NCBI GenBank assembly: GCA_964035575.1 | Contig: OZ037915.1 | Coordinates: 124,001 to 188,000, forward strand | Length of the DNA stretch: 64,000 bases | Source: Rhynchopus sp. YZ270_cl-10 | Lineage: Eukaryota; Euglenozoa; Diplonemea; Diplonemida; Diplonemidae | Direction: 5' to 3' | Shown: in pieces, positions 55,924-64,000 of the stretch | Position numbering within the stretch: position 1 is the first letter of the stretch | Layout of the letters: each line of letters begins with the position of its first letter | The notes under the pieces: generated by a model | Told to the model about the DNA's origin: nothing | Database searches by the model: none | The model's input: only the letters and a program-made list of their open reading frames with translations | Translations under genes and position numbers: made by a program

Positions 55924-57675
55924 TTACTTTAATTTGTCTAACACAGCTTTGCTGCATTTCTTCTTTCCGTAGCATGTAAGAGAACATTTACTTAGGAAAC
56001 CCTTCCCCACCTCCAAGACATTACTCAAGGGAGAGACATCAAGTTCTGTCAGCGAAGAACACTCGTACAGGAAATGATCCTTAATCAGGCTCGCATTGAG
56101 CAAGCCAGAGAGATGAAGTTCTTCCAAAGCTGCACAACCCTGAAGAAAGTAGTCATCAATCGCAGTCACTCTCACAAAGGGAGAGAGATCAAGTTGTTTC
56201 AGCGAAGTGCAGTCACCAAGGAACGCCTCTTCAAACGCTGTGATATTGCTCAAGGGAGCGAGATCGATTTCCTTCAAAGATTTACAGTTGTAAAGAAAGC
56301 AGCCCCCAACTGAAGTAACACCACTAAAGGGAGAAAGATCAAGTTGTGTCAGAGAAGTGCAGAAGTACAAGAAACCTGCCTGAATAACGATTACATTGCT
56401 GAAGGGAGTGAGATCAAGTTCTTTCAAAGCTTTGCAACCCCAAAGGAAGTCCTCACCAACTGAAGTGACACTGGTCAAACCAGAGATGTCAAGTACTTCC
56501 AAGCTGGTGCAATCCCTCAGAAACTCATCACCAATCGAAGCAATGCCAGACACAGCGCTGAGATCAAGACGCACGAAAGTTGCTCCTGATAAGAACTTGT
56601 TTGGAATCGCAGTCGCAACACCTGCCTGAAGAAGCAAACAAGCCACCTTCGCATCCGTCACTTCCGCCAACCTCGCTGCTGTCAGGTTTCTCTCACCCAA
56701 TGCATCAAGTGCTGCAATGGCCACCGGCTTCTTTGTCTTCTTCTTCTTCTGTGGCTTCATCCGCTTCTGCACAATCCTGTCACCACTCAGCTTCATGTCC
56801 TCTCCTGCTCCAATCAGCTCACCCCTGCAACACATCCCAAAGCTGTTTCCAGGTTGTGTAAGAGCGTCGTGCACGTCCGACACAGGCAGCGTCAGGGAAA
56901 ACTCTGCGTGTGGGTATGCAGCACCCACAAGGCGGTGGCGGTCTCTGCACGCTGCCATGCTGTCGATGTTCCGCACAACGGCCTGCGACTCTGTTGCCGC
57001 ACGCAGCGCCTGGTCGTCCCCAAGCAGGCACACCTGCTCGCACTCGTCAATCACGTGTTCTGCCTTCGCAACAAACGTCTTCAGCGCACACACCTGCCCT
57101 GCAGCACTCAGTGCCTGTGTGAGGAAGCTCCGTGCCAACACCTCCTCACACACGACGTTGCTGCGCCACACATCCTCACCCATCAACAGGTGTCCGACGT
57201 GTGTCTGCAGGAGAAGGTCTTTGTACCTGGCCTCTGGGGGTTCGACTGCCTCAAGCACGCAGCACTCCTCATCTGCAGCAGCCCGCTGCTTCGTCAGGTC
57301 TGCCGCGTGTGAGCGCAGGATGCAGCGCTGACGTGCAACGTACTCAGAGATTTCAATTGTGTTGTGTCCCGCATGTTCACGCTTCTCACAGCGGACACAG
57401 ATCATTGCGTCTCCACACGCAGGGTCTTCACAGACAAGGTGCAGCTTGAACTCTGGGTGCAGTGCACAGTTCGACGATGCCCCGTACGAAGTGGCAGAAG
57501 CAAGATGCATCTCACGGTCGCGTGGCCTTGCCCCTGGGTGCAGAGCGTAGAAGCAGGCAGGCTTGTTGTCGCAGAAGAACAGTTCAATACAGTGTCCACA
57601 CTGCAGCTGTGCAGGTGCCGAACAGTTCTCACACAAAGGCATCTGTGGTGCGGTGGGCTCCATGTCACAGCCCAT
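55924..57675 (-). CDS. B-box/Ubl/LRR protein, copy 3 (intact)
   Basis: 583 residues from MGCDMEPTAPQMP (57675; MEPTAP at 57663 is the alternative). A first Cys-rich finger (CENC...CGHC...FFCDNKPAC, about 14-40) and a B-box 2 (CALHPEFKLHLVC...CVRC...HAGHN, about 62-100) precede a helical, coiled-coil-like region (about 105-235), as in TRIM proteins. A shortened Ubl remnant (GNSFGMCCRGELIGAGEDM, about 275-295) follows, then about nine BspA-type leucine-rich repeats (about 362-560; units such as FLYFCTSLTQLDLSPFSGV). The tail is CYGKKKCSKAVLDKLK. A recognition protein with LRRs as ligand surface is plausible. There is no RING finger. This is the only copy of the three open from end to end. Confidence 0.85.
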   Translation of the reverse strand: MGCDMEPTAPQMPLCENCSAPAQLQCGHCIELFFCDNKPACFYALHPGARPRDREMHLASATSYGASSNCALHPEFKLHLVCEDPACGDAMICVRCEKREHAGHNTIEISEYVARQRCILRSHAADLTKQRAAADEECCVLEAVEPPEARYKDLLLQTHVGHLLMGEDVWRSNVVCEEVLARSFLTQALSAAGQVCALKTFVAKAEHVIDECEQVCLLGDDQALRAATESQAVVRNIDSMAACRDRHRLVGAAYPHAEFSLTLPVSDVHDALTQPGNSFGMCCRGELIGAGEDMKLSGDRIVQKRMKPQKKKKTKKPVAIAALDALGERNLTAARLAEVTDAKVACLLLQAGVATAIPNKFLSGATFVRLDLSAVSGIASIGDEFLRDCTSLEVLDISGLTSVTSVGEDFLWGCKALKELDLTPFSNVIVIQAGFLYFCTSLTQLDLSPFSGVTSVGGCFLYNCKSLKEIDLAPLSNITAFEEAFLGDCTSLKQLDLSPFVRVTAIDDYFLQGCAALEELHLSGLLNASLIKDHFLYECSSLTELDVSPLSNVLEVGKGFLSKCSLTCYGKKKCSKAVLDKLK

Positions 57676-59129
57676 GTTGTGTCCTTCAAAGCAAGGGGAG
57701 GGGAGGGGAGGGAAGGGAAGGTCTCTGTGGGTTGTGGTGTCGTGAATGTTTACAGGTTTGCGGTGCGGCAGACTTGACTTGCGACGGTGAAACGACAGAC
57801 AACGCCACATCGTCAAGTCATTTGTTTCACCATCGTGTTAGGTAGGTAAGGTGGGCATAGAAATGCACAAAACTAGATGAAAAAAACTGAAAAAAACTCG
57901 TTGCGTTCCCACTATCGTTTCCGCTGCGCTCTCACTACGTTCCCACTCCATTCGGTTTTCTCTTACTTAAGCAACGACCCTGTGGACGTGGTTCAGAGAC
58001 AGGAAGATGAACGACGCGTATGCCAATGGCTGGTGGCACAGCCCAAGCCAGCCACGGCTGGTGCCGGAATGTGAACAGGTTCGCAGGAGAGGGTGAGAGG
58101 GGGAAATACAGAAAAGAATGCGTTTTGTTTGTTGTGAATGTTAATAACAAAAGGGAAATGTGCAGACACACGTTGTGTTGTGGATCTTGAAAAACAAAGG
58201 GAAAACAAAAATGAGCATTTCTTACACAATTTGTTGATTGTTGCAGGGAAACCCTTCAACAAAAGCTGCAAATACATCACTCAGACCGATTCGTTTGAGA
58301 AACAACGAAGACACGTGTGTGCCTCTTGCGGAGTAAATAGACGAAGGATGTGTGCAAAAGGCGTGCAGATATCATGCCTTATCACAAACACAATCGCCAC
58401 CAGACACACAAAAGTATTGTGAACATCGACACACAAGGTTTTCGCTTTCGGACAAAACAAATAAAAAGCAACAAAAATTAAAAACAAGAACGTGCACAGC
58501 ACAAAAAGAATCGTTCCTTGTCTTGGTTTAAAAAGATATGTGGGGAGCACTGTGCGTAGCTTGCATGGTATACTTTACATACACCTGCAATTGCTGCTGA
58601 ATCTAAAAAAAAATACAAAAATCAAAATCAAATAAAATAGAAATTGGCAACATCGTTCTAAGACATGCATAGTTACCGAAATAAAACAACAATAAAAGGC
58701 TGCAGTGACCGATGCTAGACGCGGCCATAAGCGCAGCAAAAGATGTTCAGAAAGCGCACACAAAACAGAGACAAAATGGGTGGCGCGAAAAGGCAGTCAT
58801 GGTACTGCAAACCATATTACTAAACGTCCCGTCACCAAAAGCAAAGAAGGTAAGGAATACTAAGTCGACGTAGGCACCTCCGAGTCACCCACCATGACCA
58901 GCCATACGGAAAGCACAAATATGTACTTCTTGACGGAATCTGAAAACGACAAACTGCGCAGAGAGCTGTTCCTTATGTGTGATGACAAAGGAAGAGATGA
59001 GAAGGAAAACATGAACGATGAATGTGTCACGTGCACACAGCTGCAGGTAGATATCATGCTGCAAAACACATGGTTGTGTCGAACTAACACAACGCTGTGC
59101 TTGCACGAACCGTATCACGCAGGTGGCAC
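57676..59129. other. 5' flank of B-box copy 3 and spacer
   Basis: A CCTTCCCTTCCCTCCCCTCC tract and AG precede the gene. About 57750-57965 is unique and interrupts the duplicated 5' flank, which resumes at about 57965-58290. The rest is AT-rich. An 89-codon plus-strand frame at 58894-59163 is not supported by any motif. Confidence 0.55.
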
Positions 59130-61361
59130 TCAGCAACGAAGCTTCTTCTGCTGTGTGCTGTAGGAAAGCTTGTTGTCCTTGACGTCCACCAGAATTCTGT
59201 CGTTCGGTCTGACGGAGCTGTCGAGCGTAAACTTGGAGATGCTTGTGACAATCTCCTTCTCAACAAAGCGTCTGATCGGGCGTGCGCCGTAGCGTGGGTC
59301 GTACTTCGTCTTCACAATGTGGTCCATTGCGTTCTGCGACACCTCAAGCGTGAGCTCCATGGCAGAGAGACGCTTCTCCACGTCCGCAAGCTGTGCCTTG
59401 ATGATGCGGCCAAGGCTCTCGCGTGTCAGCGGGCGGAACACCACCACGTCGTCCAGACGGTTCAGGAACTCAGGGCGGAAGTGGCCGCGCACAGCGTCCA
59501 TGACACGCTCGCTTGCAGCGTCGAAGTCGCCGTGCTGCTCCTCCATGTACTCGATCAGGTGCTGGCTGCCAAGGTTGCTTGTCATGATGATCAGCGTGTT
59601 GTTGAACTTCACTGTGCGCTTCTGCGAGTCCGTCAGGCGTCCCTCGTCAAGCACCTGCAGCAGCAGGTTCCACACATCGCGGTGTGCCTTCTCCACCTCG
59701 TCAAAGAGCAGCACAGAGTACGGGCGGCGGCGCACAGCCTCAGTCAGCTGCCCACCCTCCCCGTAGCCAACGTAGCCTGGCGGTGCACCAATCAGCTTCG
59801 ACACAGAGTGCTCCTCCATGTACTCAGACATGTCGAAGCGCACAATGTGCTTCTCGTCGTCAAAGAGCTCGCTCGCAAGCGCCTTCGCAAGCTCCGTCTT
59901 CCCTGTCCCGGACGAGCCGAGGAACAGGAACGACCCAGAGGGCACGTCCTCACGTGCAAGGCCTGCACGCGAGCGCACAATCGCGTCCGACACAGACTTG
60001 ACGGCGTCGTCCTGGCCAACAACACGGCGCTTCAGGTGCGTCTCGAGGCTCATGACCTTCTGCTTCTCAGACTTCGTCAGCTTCTTCACGGGGATGCCTG
60101 TCCACTGTGCGATGATCTCCGCAACGTGCTTTGCAGTCACAGTCTCGGTCGTCAGAGGGCCTGCAGGTGTCAGGGGCGACTCAGGCTCGAGTTCTTCCAG
60201 CTCGTTGGCCTGCTGTGCGGCAGCTGCCGCATCAATGGCAGCCTTCTTCTTGCGCAGGTCGGCAAGCACCTTCTCCGTGTCGGGCACAGCGTAGTACTTA
60301 AGGTCGGCAGCTGTTGCCATGTCACGCTGGTTCTCTGCTGCTGTGATCTTGCGCTGGATCTGCTCCAGCTTCTGCTTGCAGGTGCGGATCTCGTTCACAA
60401 TCTCCTTCTCCTCGTCGTACTTCTTCTTCAGAGGCTCCAGCTGCTTCTTGATCCCGTCCAGCTCCGCCTCAGCATCCTTCAAGCGCTGCTTGCTGTTCTT
60501 GTCCTTCTCGCGCTTCAGGGCAGTCACCTCCACCTCCAGCTGGAACTGCTTCCGCGTCAGCTTGTCAATCACCTCGGGCTGCGAGTCCAGCTGCACACGC
60601 ACACGTGCACAGGCCTCGTCCACAAGGTCGATGGCCTTGTCAGGCAGGAAACGTGCCTGGATGTAACGGTGCGACAGCTGCACAGCAGACACAAGCGCCT
60701 GGTCCTGCACCTGCACACCGTGGTACGCCTCGTACTTCTCGCGCAGTCCACGCAGGATCGAGATGGCTGCCTCTGTCGACGGCTCCGACACGTACACCTG
60801 CTGGAACCTGCGCTCAAAGGCTGCGTCCTTCTCAATGTACTCACGGTACTCGGCCAGCGTCGTCGCACCTATGCAGCGCAGCTCACCACGCGCAAGCATC
60901 GGCTTCAGCAGGTTTGCTGCGTCCATGGCACCGTCACCCTTCCCAGCACCGACAATGTTCTGGATCTCGTCAATGAACAGGATCACCGTCCCGTCCGACT
61001 TCTTCACCTCGTCTGTCACGCTCTTCAGACGCTCCTCAAACTGCCCCTTGTAGGACGCGCCTGCAATAAGCGCACCGATGTCAAGCGAGATCAGCTTGCA
61101 CTTCAGTGAGTCGGGCACGTCACCACGCGCAATGCGCTGTGCAAGCCCCTCCACCACGGCAGTCTTCCCCACACCGGGCTCACCGATCAGCACAGGGTTG
61201 TTCTTCGTCCTGCGTGCAAGGATCTGGATCACACGGCGCAGCTCGTCGTCCCTCCCCACCACGGGGTCCAGCTTCCCCTCCTCAGCCATCTGCGTGAAGT
61301 TCGTTCCGTACGTCTCGAGTGCCGACTTCCCGCTCTCGCCGTTCTGTGGACGCATCTGCAT
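59130..61361 (-). CDS. ClpB/Hsp104-type disaggregase lacking the N domain, copy 2
   Basis: 743 residues. Identical in deduced protein to copy 1 up to VKDNKLSY, after which copy 1 ends RTERAAL and this one STQQKKLRC, because the duplicated segment stops about seven codons before the original stop and the frame runs into unrelated DNA. I found one nucleotide difference in the shared coding part (48534 versus 60984, synonymous). The Walker A and B motifs, M domain and missing N domain are as in copy 1. The altered C-terminal residues could affect hexamer stability, but probably only mildly. Confidence 0.93.
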   Translation of the reverse strand: MQMRPQNGESGKSALETYGTNFTQMAEEGKLDPVVGRDDELRRVIQILARRTKNNPVLIGEPGVGKTAVVEGLAQRIARGDVPDSLKCKLISLDIGALIAGASYKGQFEERLKSVTDEVKKSDGTVILFIDEIQNIVGAGKGDGAMDAANLLKPMLARGELRCIGATTLAEYREYIEKDAAFERRFQQVYVSEPSTEAAISILRGLREKYEAYHGVQVQDQALVSAVQLSHRYIQARFLPDKAIDLVDEACARVRVQLDSQPEVIDKLTRKQFQLEVEVTALKREKDKNSKQRLKDAEAELDGIKKQLEPLKKKYDEEKEIVNEIRTCKQKLEQIQRKITAAENQRDMATAADLKYYAVPDTEKVLADLRKKKAAIDAAAAAQQANELEELEPESPLTPAGPLTTETVTAKHVAEIIAQWTGIPVKKLTKSEKQKVMSLETHLKRRVVGQDDAVKSVSDAIVRSRAGLAREDVPSGSFLFLGSSGTGKTELAKALASELFDDEKHIVRFDMSEYMEEHSVSKLIGAPPGYVGYGEGGQLTEAVRRRPYSVLLFDEVEKAHRDVWNLLLQVLDEGRLTDSQKRTVKFNNTLIIMTSNLGSQHLIEYMEEQHGDFDAASERVMDAVRGHFRPEFLNRLDDVVVFRPLTRESLGRIIKAQLADVEKRLSAMELTLEVSQNAMDHIVKTKYDPRYGARPIRRFVEKEIVTSISKFTLDSSVRPNDRILVDVKDNKLSYSTQQKKLRC

Positions 61362-61592
61362 TATTTGTTTAGCTTTTTTGTGTGAATAAGAGTGTTTCTG
61401 TTGTTGGTGTTTGTGTTGTTGACTGATGTCCTCTCTACCCTTGACGGCCTTTGCAGGAAGGAGCAAGGGTGTCGCAAAAAGGGTTTGGGTTTGGAGGAGG
61501 AAAGGGAGAACGGGTGGGTACGTGGGGATTGTGCGATACAATTGTTTCATATACTAACTATTCTACTGAATAGATGGTATAATAGGGTGCAC

Positions 61593-62297
61593 CAGGCATA
61601 TTGCTAACTTTGCCGAAAGTGGAAAAAAGCAAAACGGCGACACTTTTTTTTTTTCCAGGCCAAAAAAATTTTTATTCACCCCGTTGAAAGCGGTCGTCGC
61701 TCGCTTCGCGCGCACCTCCCTGCCAACCACAGAGGGCATTGGATAGCCCCCCTAGCCTCCACCAAAAAGGTGGTTTTGCGTGAGGCAGTCATTTTTTCTG
61801 TGCGGAAAACTCAGCGAAAAATATTCTCGGCATTTTGTGATCCACGGCCAACCTACACCACCCCAACCCTTCTCTGCGGGAAAGCTTCCCTCCTGTGCCT
61901 TGGTAGCTTTCAGCCACTGGTGATCCGCAATCCGTAGTGGGTGTCCGCCTTCTTATCAGTAACCTTAGTAAATTTATAAAAGAAATGGTGGCTATGGACT
62001 AACCAAAGGTTCCTGGCGAAGCCACGGTACGCAACATTTCAAAAATCGCGCTTAAAATTGCACTATTTTACAGCCAAACTATGTCATGGGAAGGGTGTGC
62101 AAGCTTGCGCCGCAGGCGCACGGTACGCTACTTTTATGATTTTGTTATATCCTTTTTCTCAAAAAATGACGGCAGGAAACGGCGTTTTTGTCGCGTTGAA
62201 AACGCCGTTTTCTCGGGGGAAACGGCGCTTCGCCAATTTTGAAAACGGCGTTTTTTTAAAAGGCAAAACGGCGAAACGGCACTTAGCAATATGCCTG
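61593..62297. mobile_element. Non-autonomous hAT element 4 (705 bp)
   Basis: 8-bp target-site duplication GGGTGCAC (61585-61592 and 62298-62305) around terminal inverted repeats CAGGCATATTGCTAA. Carries the GCGTACCGTG paired-hairpin module in reverse orientation (about 62005-62135) and a GCGAAGCGAGCG-like block shared with element 2. Many AAACGGCG phrases lie near the right end. No coding frame. Confidence 0.9.
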
Positions 62298-62305
62298 GGG
62301 TGCAC

Positions 62306-63298
62306 TAAATGTACCCAAACTTTTTTTTTTGGGCAAATTGCGATAACACGTATACTTTTTGTTTCCATTTGCGATAACACGTACACAAAAAGAAAACGTG
62401 TTATCGCGAAAAGTGGTCAAAAAAATGTACGTGTTTTCTCCTTCTAAGGTGCTCGCTCTCCATACCTAGACCCTCGAATTTTTTTTTTTTTTGGGACCCC
62501 CATAAAGGGCTAATTTCGACGATTTGAGGCCATTCAAAGCAAAATTTGGCACTTTTGAGCATCTGTGGGGGTCTAGAACGCGGTTGCGAGCACCCCGTTT
62601 TTTAGCGAAATATGTACGTGTTATCGCGAAAAGTGTTCAAAAAAATGTACGTGTGACATTCAGAAGACAGGGTCTGGTGGTAAATTTTGCGTATCCCTCT
62701 GTGTGGGCACTCACACTTGCGGTCATGTGCCACTGCGTGGGTCTGGGAACCAGACTTACGTACTTAAGGTGCACGAACACAGGGTCTGGTGGTAAATTTT
62801 GCGTAGTACTGCGACGTGGTACTGCGTGGGTCTGGGAATATGGGTACCTGGGTACAGGATATTTGTTGTCAAAGACATCAACCACCATGCATTGAGGAGG
62901 GTAAGACAGTGGTCGCAGTTTCTACTTGATAGCATTACAACATTTAACTTCTCCACGGGGATCTTGGGCCGTTCATTCGGTTATACCTTGACTAGCGGAA
63001 GAGGCCTTTTGGTTTCTAGAATATCCGGTATTCCCGAACGGAGGCACACTTTGTGTGTTACTACGACCTGGCAATTTCCAGCAGTAGGTTAAGTAATCTT
63101 TCTTGTAAATTGTTGGATCATTATCTCCTCAGTGCATGAATGCCCCACGTGACTGGACACTTTTGTGTTTGTCATGTGGAGCTGTGGTTGCTCTTTCACG
63201 ACTTTTTTCCTTGTACACCAGTGTACCGTGTACCTGGGTACCTGGGAAAACACGTACGTTTTTGTTCGCGAAAACACGTACACTTTTTTGCGATAACA
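62306..63298. other. Spacer with short direct repeats
   Basis: No gene seen. GCGATAACACGTA occurs several times in both orientations (62338-62405, 62615). A twin repeat CAGGGTCTGGTGGTAAATTT with TGCGTGGGTCTGGGAA occurs at about 62671-62750 and 62782-62840. Confidence 0.6.
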
Positions 63299-63877
63299 TG
63301 GAGCGTTTTAGGGTCTGTGGGATGACGCCCGATGACGGCTGATGACGCCCGATGACGCACGATGACGGCCGATGACAGCACGATTACGTTTTTTTCTTTT
63401 TTTGGGTACTGTGTATACTGTGTATACTGTGTATACTGTGTATACTGTGTATACTGTGTATACTGTGTATACTGTGTATACTGTGTATACTGTGTATACT
63501 GTGTATACTGTGTATACTGTGTATACTGTGTATACTGTGTATACTGTGTATACTGTGTATACTGTGTATACTGTGTATACTGTGTATACTGTGTATACTG
63601 TGTATACTGTGTATACTGCGGAAATTGACCAAAAACGAGAACTTGTCCATTTCGGCAAATTGACCCCACCACTGGCCGGACGGATTCCGAAAATGCAAAT
63701 GCCGGTGTTTAAAAGCTTCACCAAGGATTTCACCGAGGGAAAAAAAAATTTCCCCTTGCACGATGATTCCCGATTATGCACGATTATGCACGATTACTCA
63801 GGATTACGCACGATGACGCCCGATGACGGCCGATGACACCCGATTTAGCGCGATTCACCCCCCCGGAAAACGCTCCA
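63299..63877. mobile_element. Small element with 5-bp target duplication carrying a 9-bp satellite
   Basis: TAACA (63294-63298 and 63878-63882) flanks ends TGGAGCGTTTT and AAAACGCTCCA. The rejoined flanks give GCGATAACACGTATAC, a phrase present intact at 62338, so the empty site is visible. Inside are runs of a degenerate 10-mer (CGATGACGGC type) on both sides of the satellite. Length 579 bp, no coding frame. Confidence 0.85.
63407..63618. repeat. (CTGTGTATA)n satellite, about 23 copies
   Basis: The 9-mer is the reverse complement of the TATACACAG unit at 38112-38166 and lies inside the small element 63299-63877. Confidence 0.98.
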
Positions 63878-63882
63878 TAACA

Positions 63883-64000
63883 CGTATACTTTTTGTGTAC
63901 GTGTTATCGCAAATCGAAAAAAAAAGTATACGTGTTATCGCAATTTACCCTTTTTTTTTTTACTTTATGTGGATTGTTTGTTTCTGATAGTGACGTGACT
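63883..64000. other. Spacer at window end
   Basis: AT-rich, with two more copies of the CACGTATAC/GTGTTATCGC phrase. Nothing else seen. Confidence 0.6.

Noticed and set aside
58894-59163. 89-codon plus-strand frame beside ClpB copy 2
   Set aside because: No recognisable motif; it runs into duplicated ClpB DNA and lies opposite to all host genes.

Overview
The window looks like nuclear DNA of a unicellular eukaryote, and a euglenozoan (bodonid, diplonemid or relative) is my best but weak guess. Every host gene I can support, 13 gene copies in all, lies on the minus strand. They are GC-rich and almost intron-free. They sit in tandem arrays in AT-rich, A/T-homopolymer-laden DNA, and most have a pyrimidine-rich tract ending in AG shortly before the start codon. 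One gene family has a clear 52-nt GT-AG intron. A fragment of eukaryotic cytosolic large-subunit rRNA is also present. No spliced-leader gene, and no gene that names a species, was seen.

Layout. 1-3.4 kb: AT-rich spacer with an LSU rRNA fragment inside a tRNA-like shell (2587-2871). 3.4-6.8 kb: WSC-domain surface membrane protein, copy 1. 7.5-10.1 kb: hAT-type DNA transposon. 10.2-20.4 kb: four tandem copies of a gene for a ubiquitin-like (Ubl) plus P-loop NTPase protein. They are separated by near-identical intergenic repeats, one of which is interrupted by a Tc1/mariner element (14319-15721). 20.4-28.5 kb: spacer with MITEs and a segmental-duplication partner of the first 2.5 kb. 28.5-32.2 kb: WSC protein copy 2. 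33.0-33.7 kb: AlkB-like dioxygenase. 33.7-43.5 kb: gene-free, mosaic of short dispersed repeats and non-autonomous transposons. 43.6-45.1 kb: double-Ubl WD40 protein. 46.7-48.9 and 59.1-61.4 kb: two nearly identical ClpB/Hsp104 genes that bracket three tandem B-box/Ubl/LRR genes, of which only the last (55.9-57.7 kb) is whole. 61.5-64 kb: further MITEs and a 9-bp satellite.

What ties it together. A divergent Ubl module recurs in the NTPase and B-box/LRR families, and probably in the WD40 protein. The NTPase, LRR, WD40 and B-box parts, next to a disaggregase, recall the toolkit of NLR/TRIM-like sensing proteins. The arrays expand by tandem duplication and decay. This grouping is my main candidate for an undescribed system, but its function is inference only. 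The transposable elements are unusually readable: several have terminal inverted repeats and target-site duplications that can be read exactly, and two carry related microsatellites.
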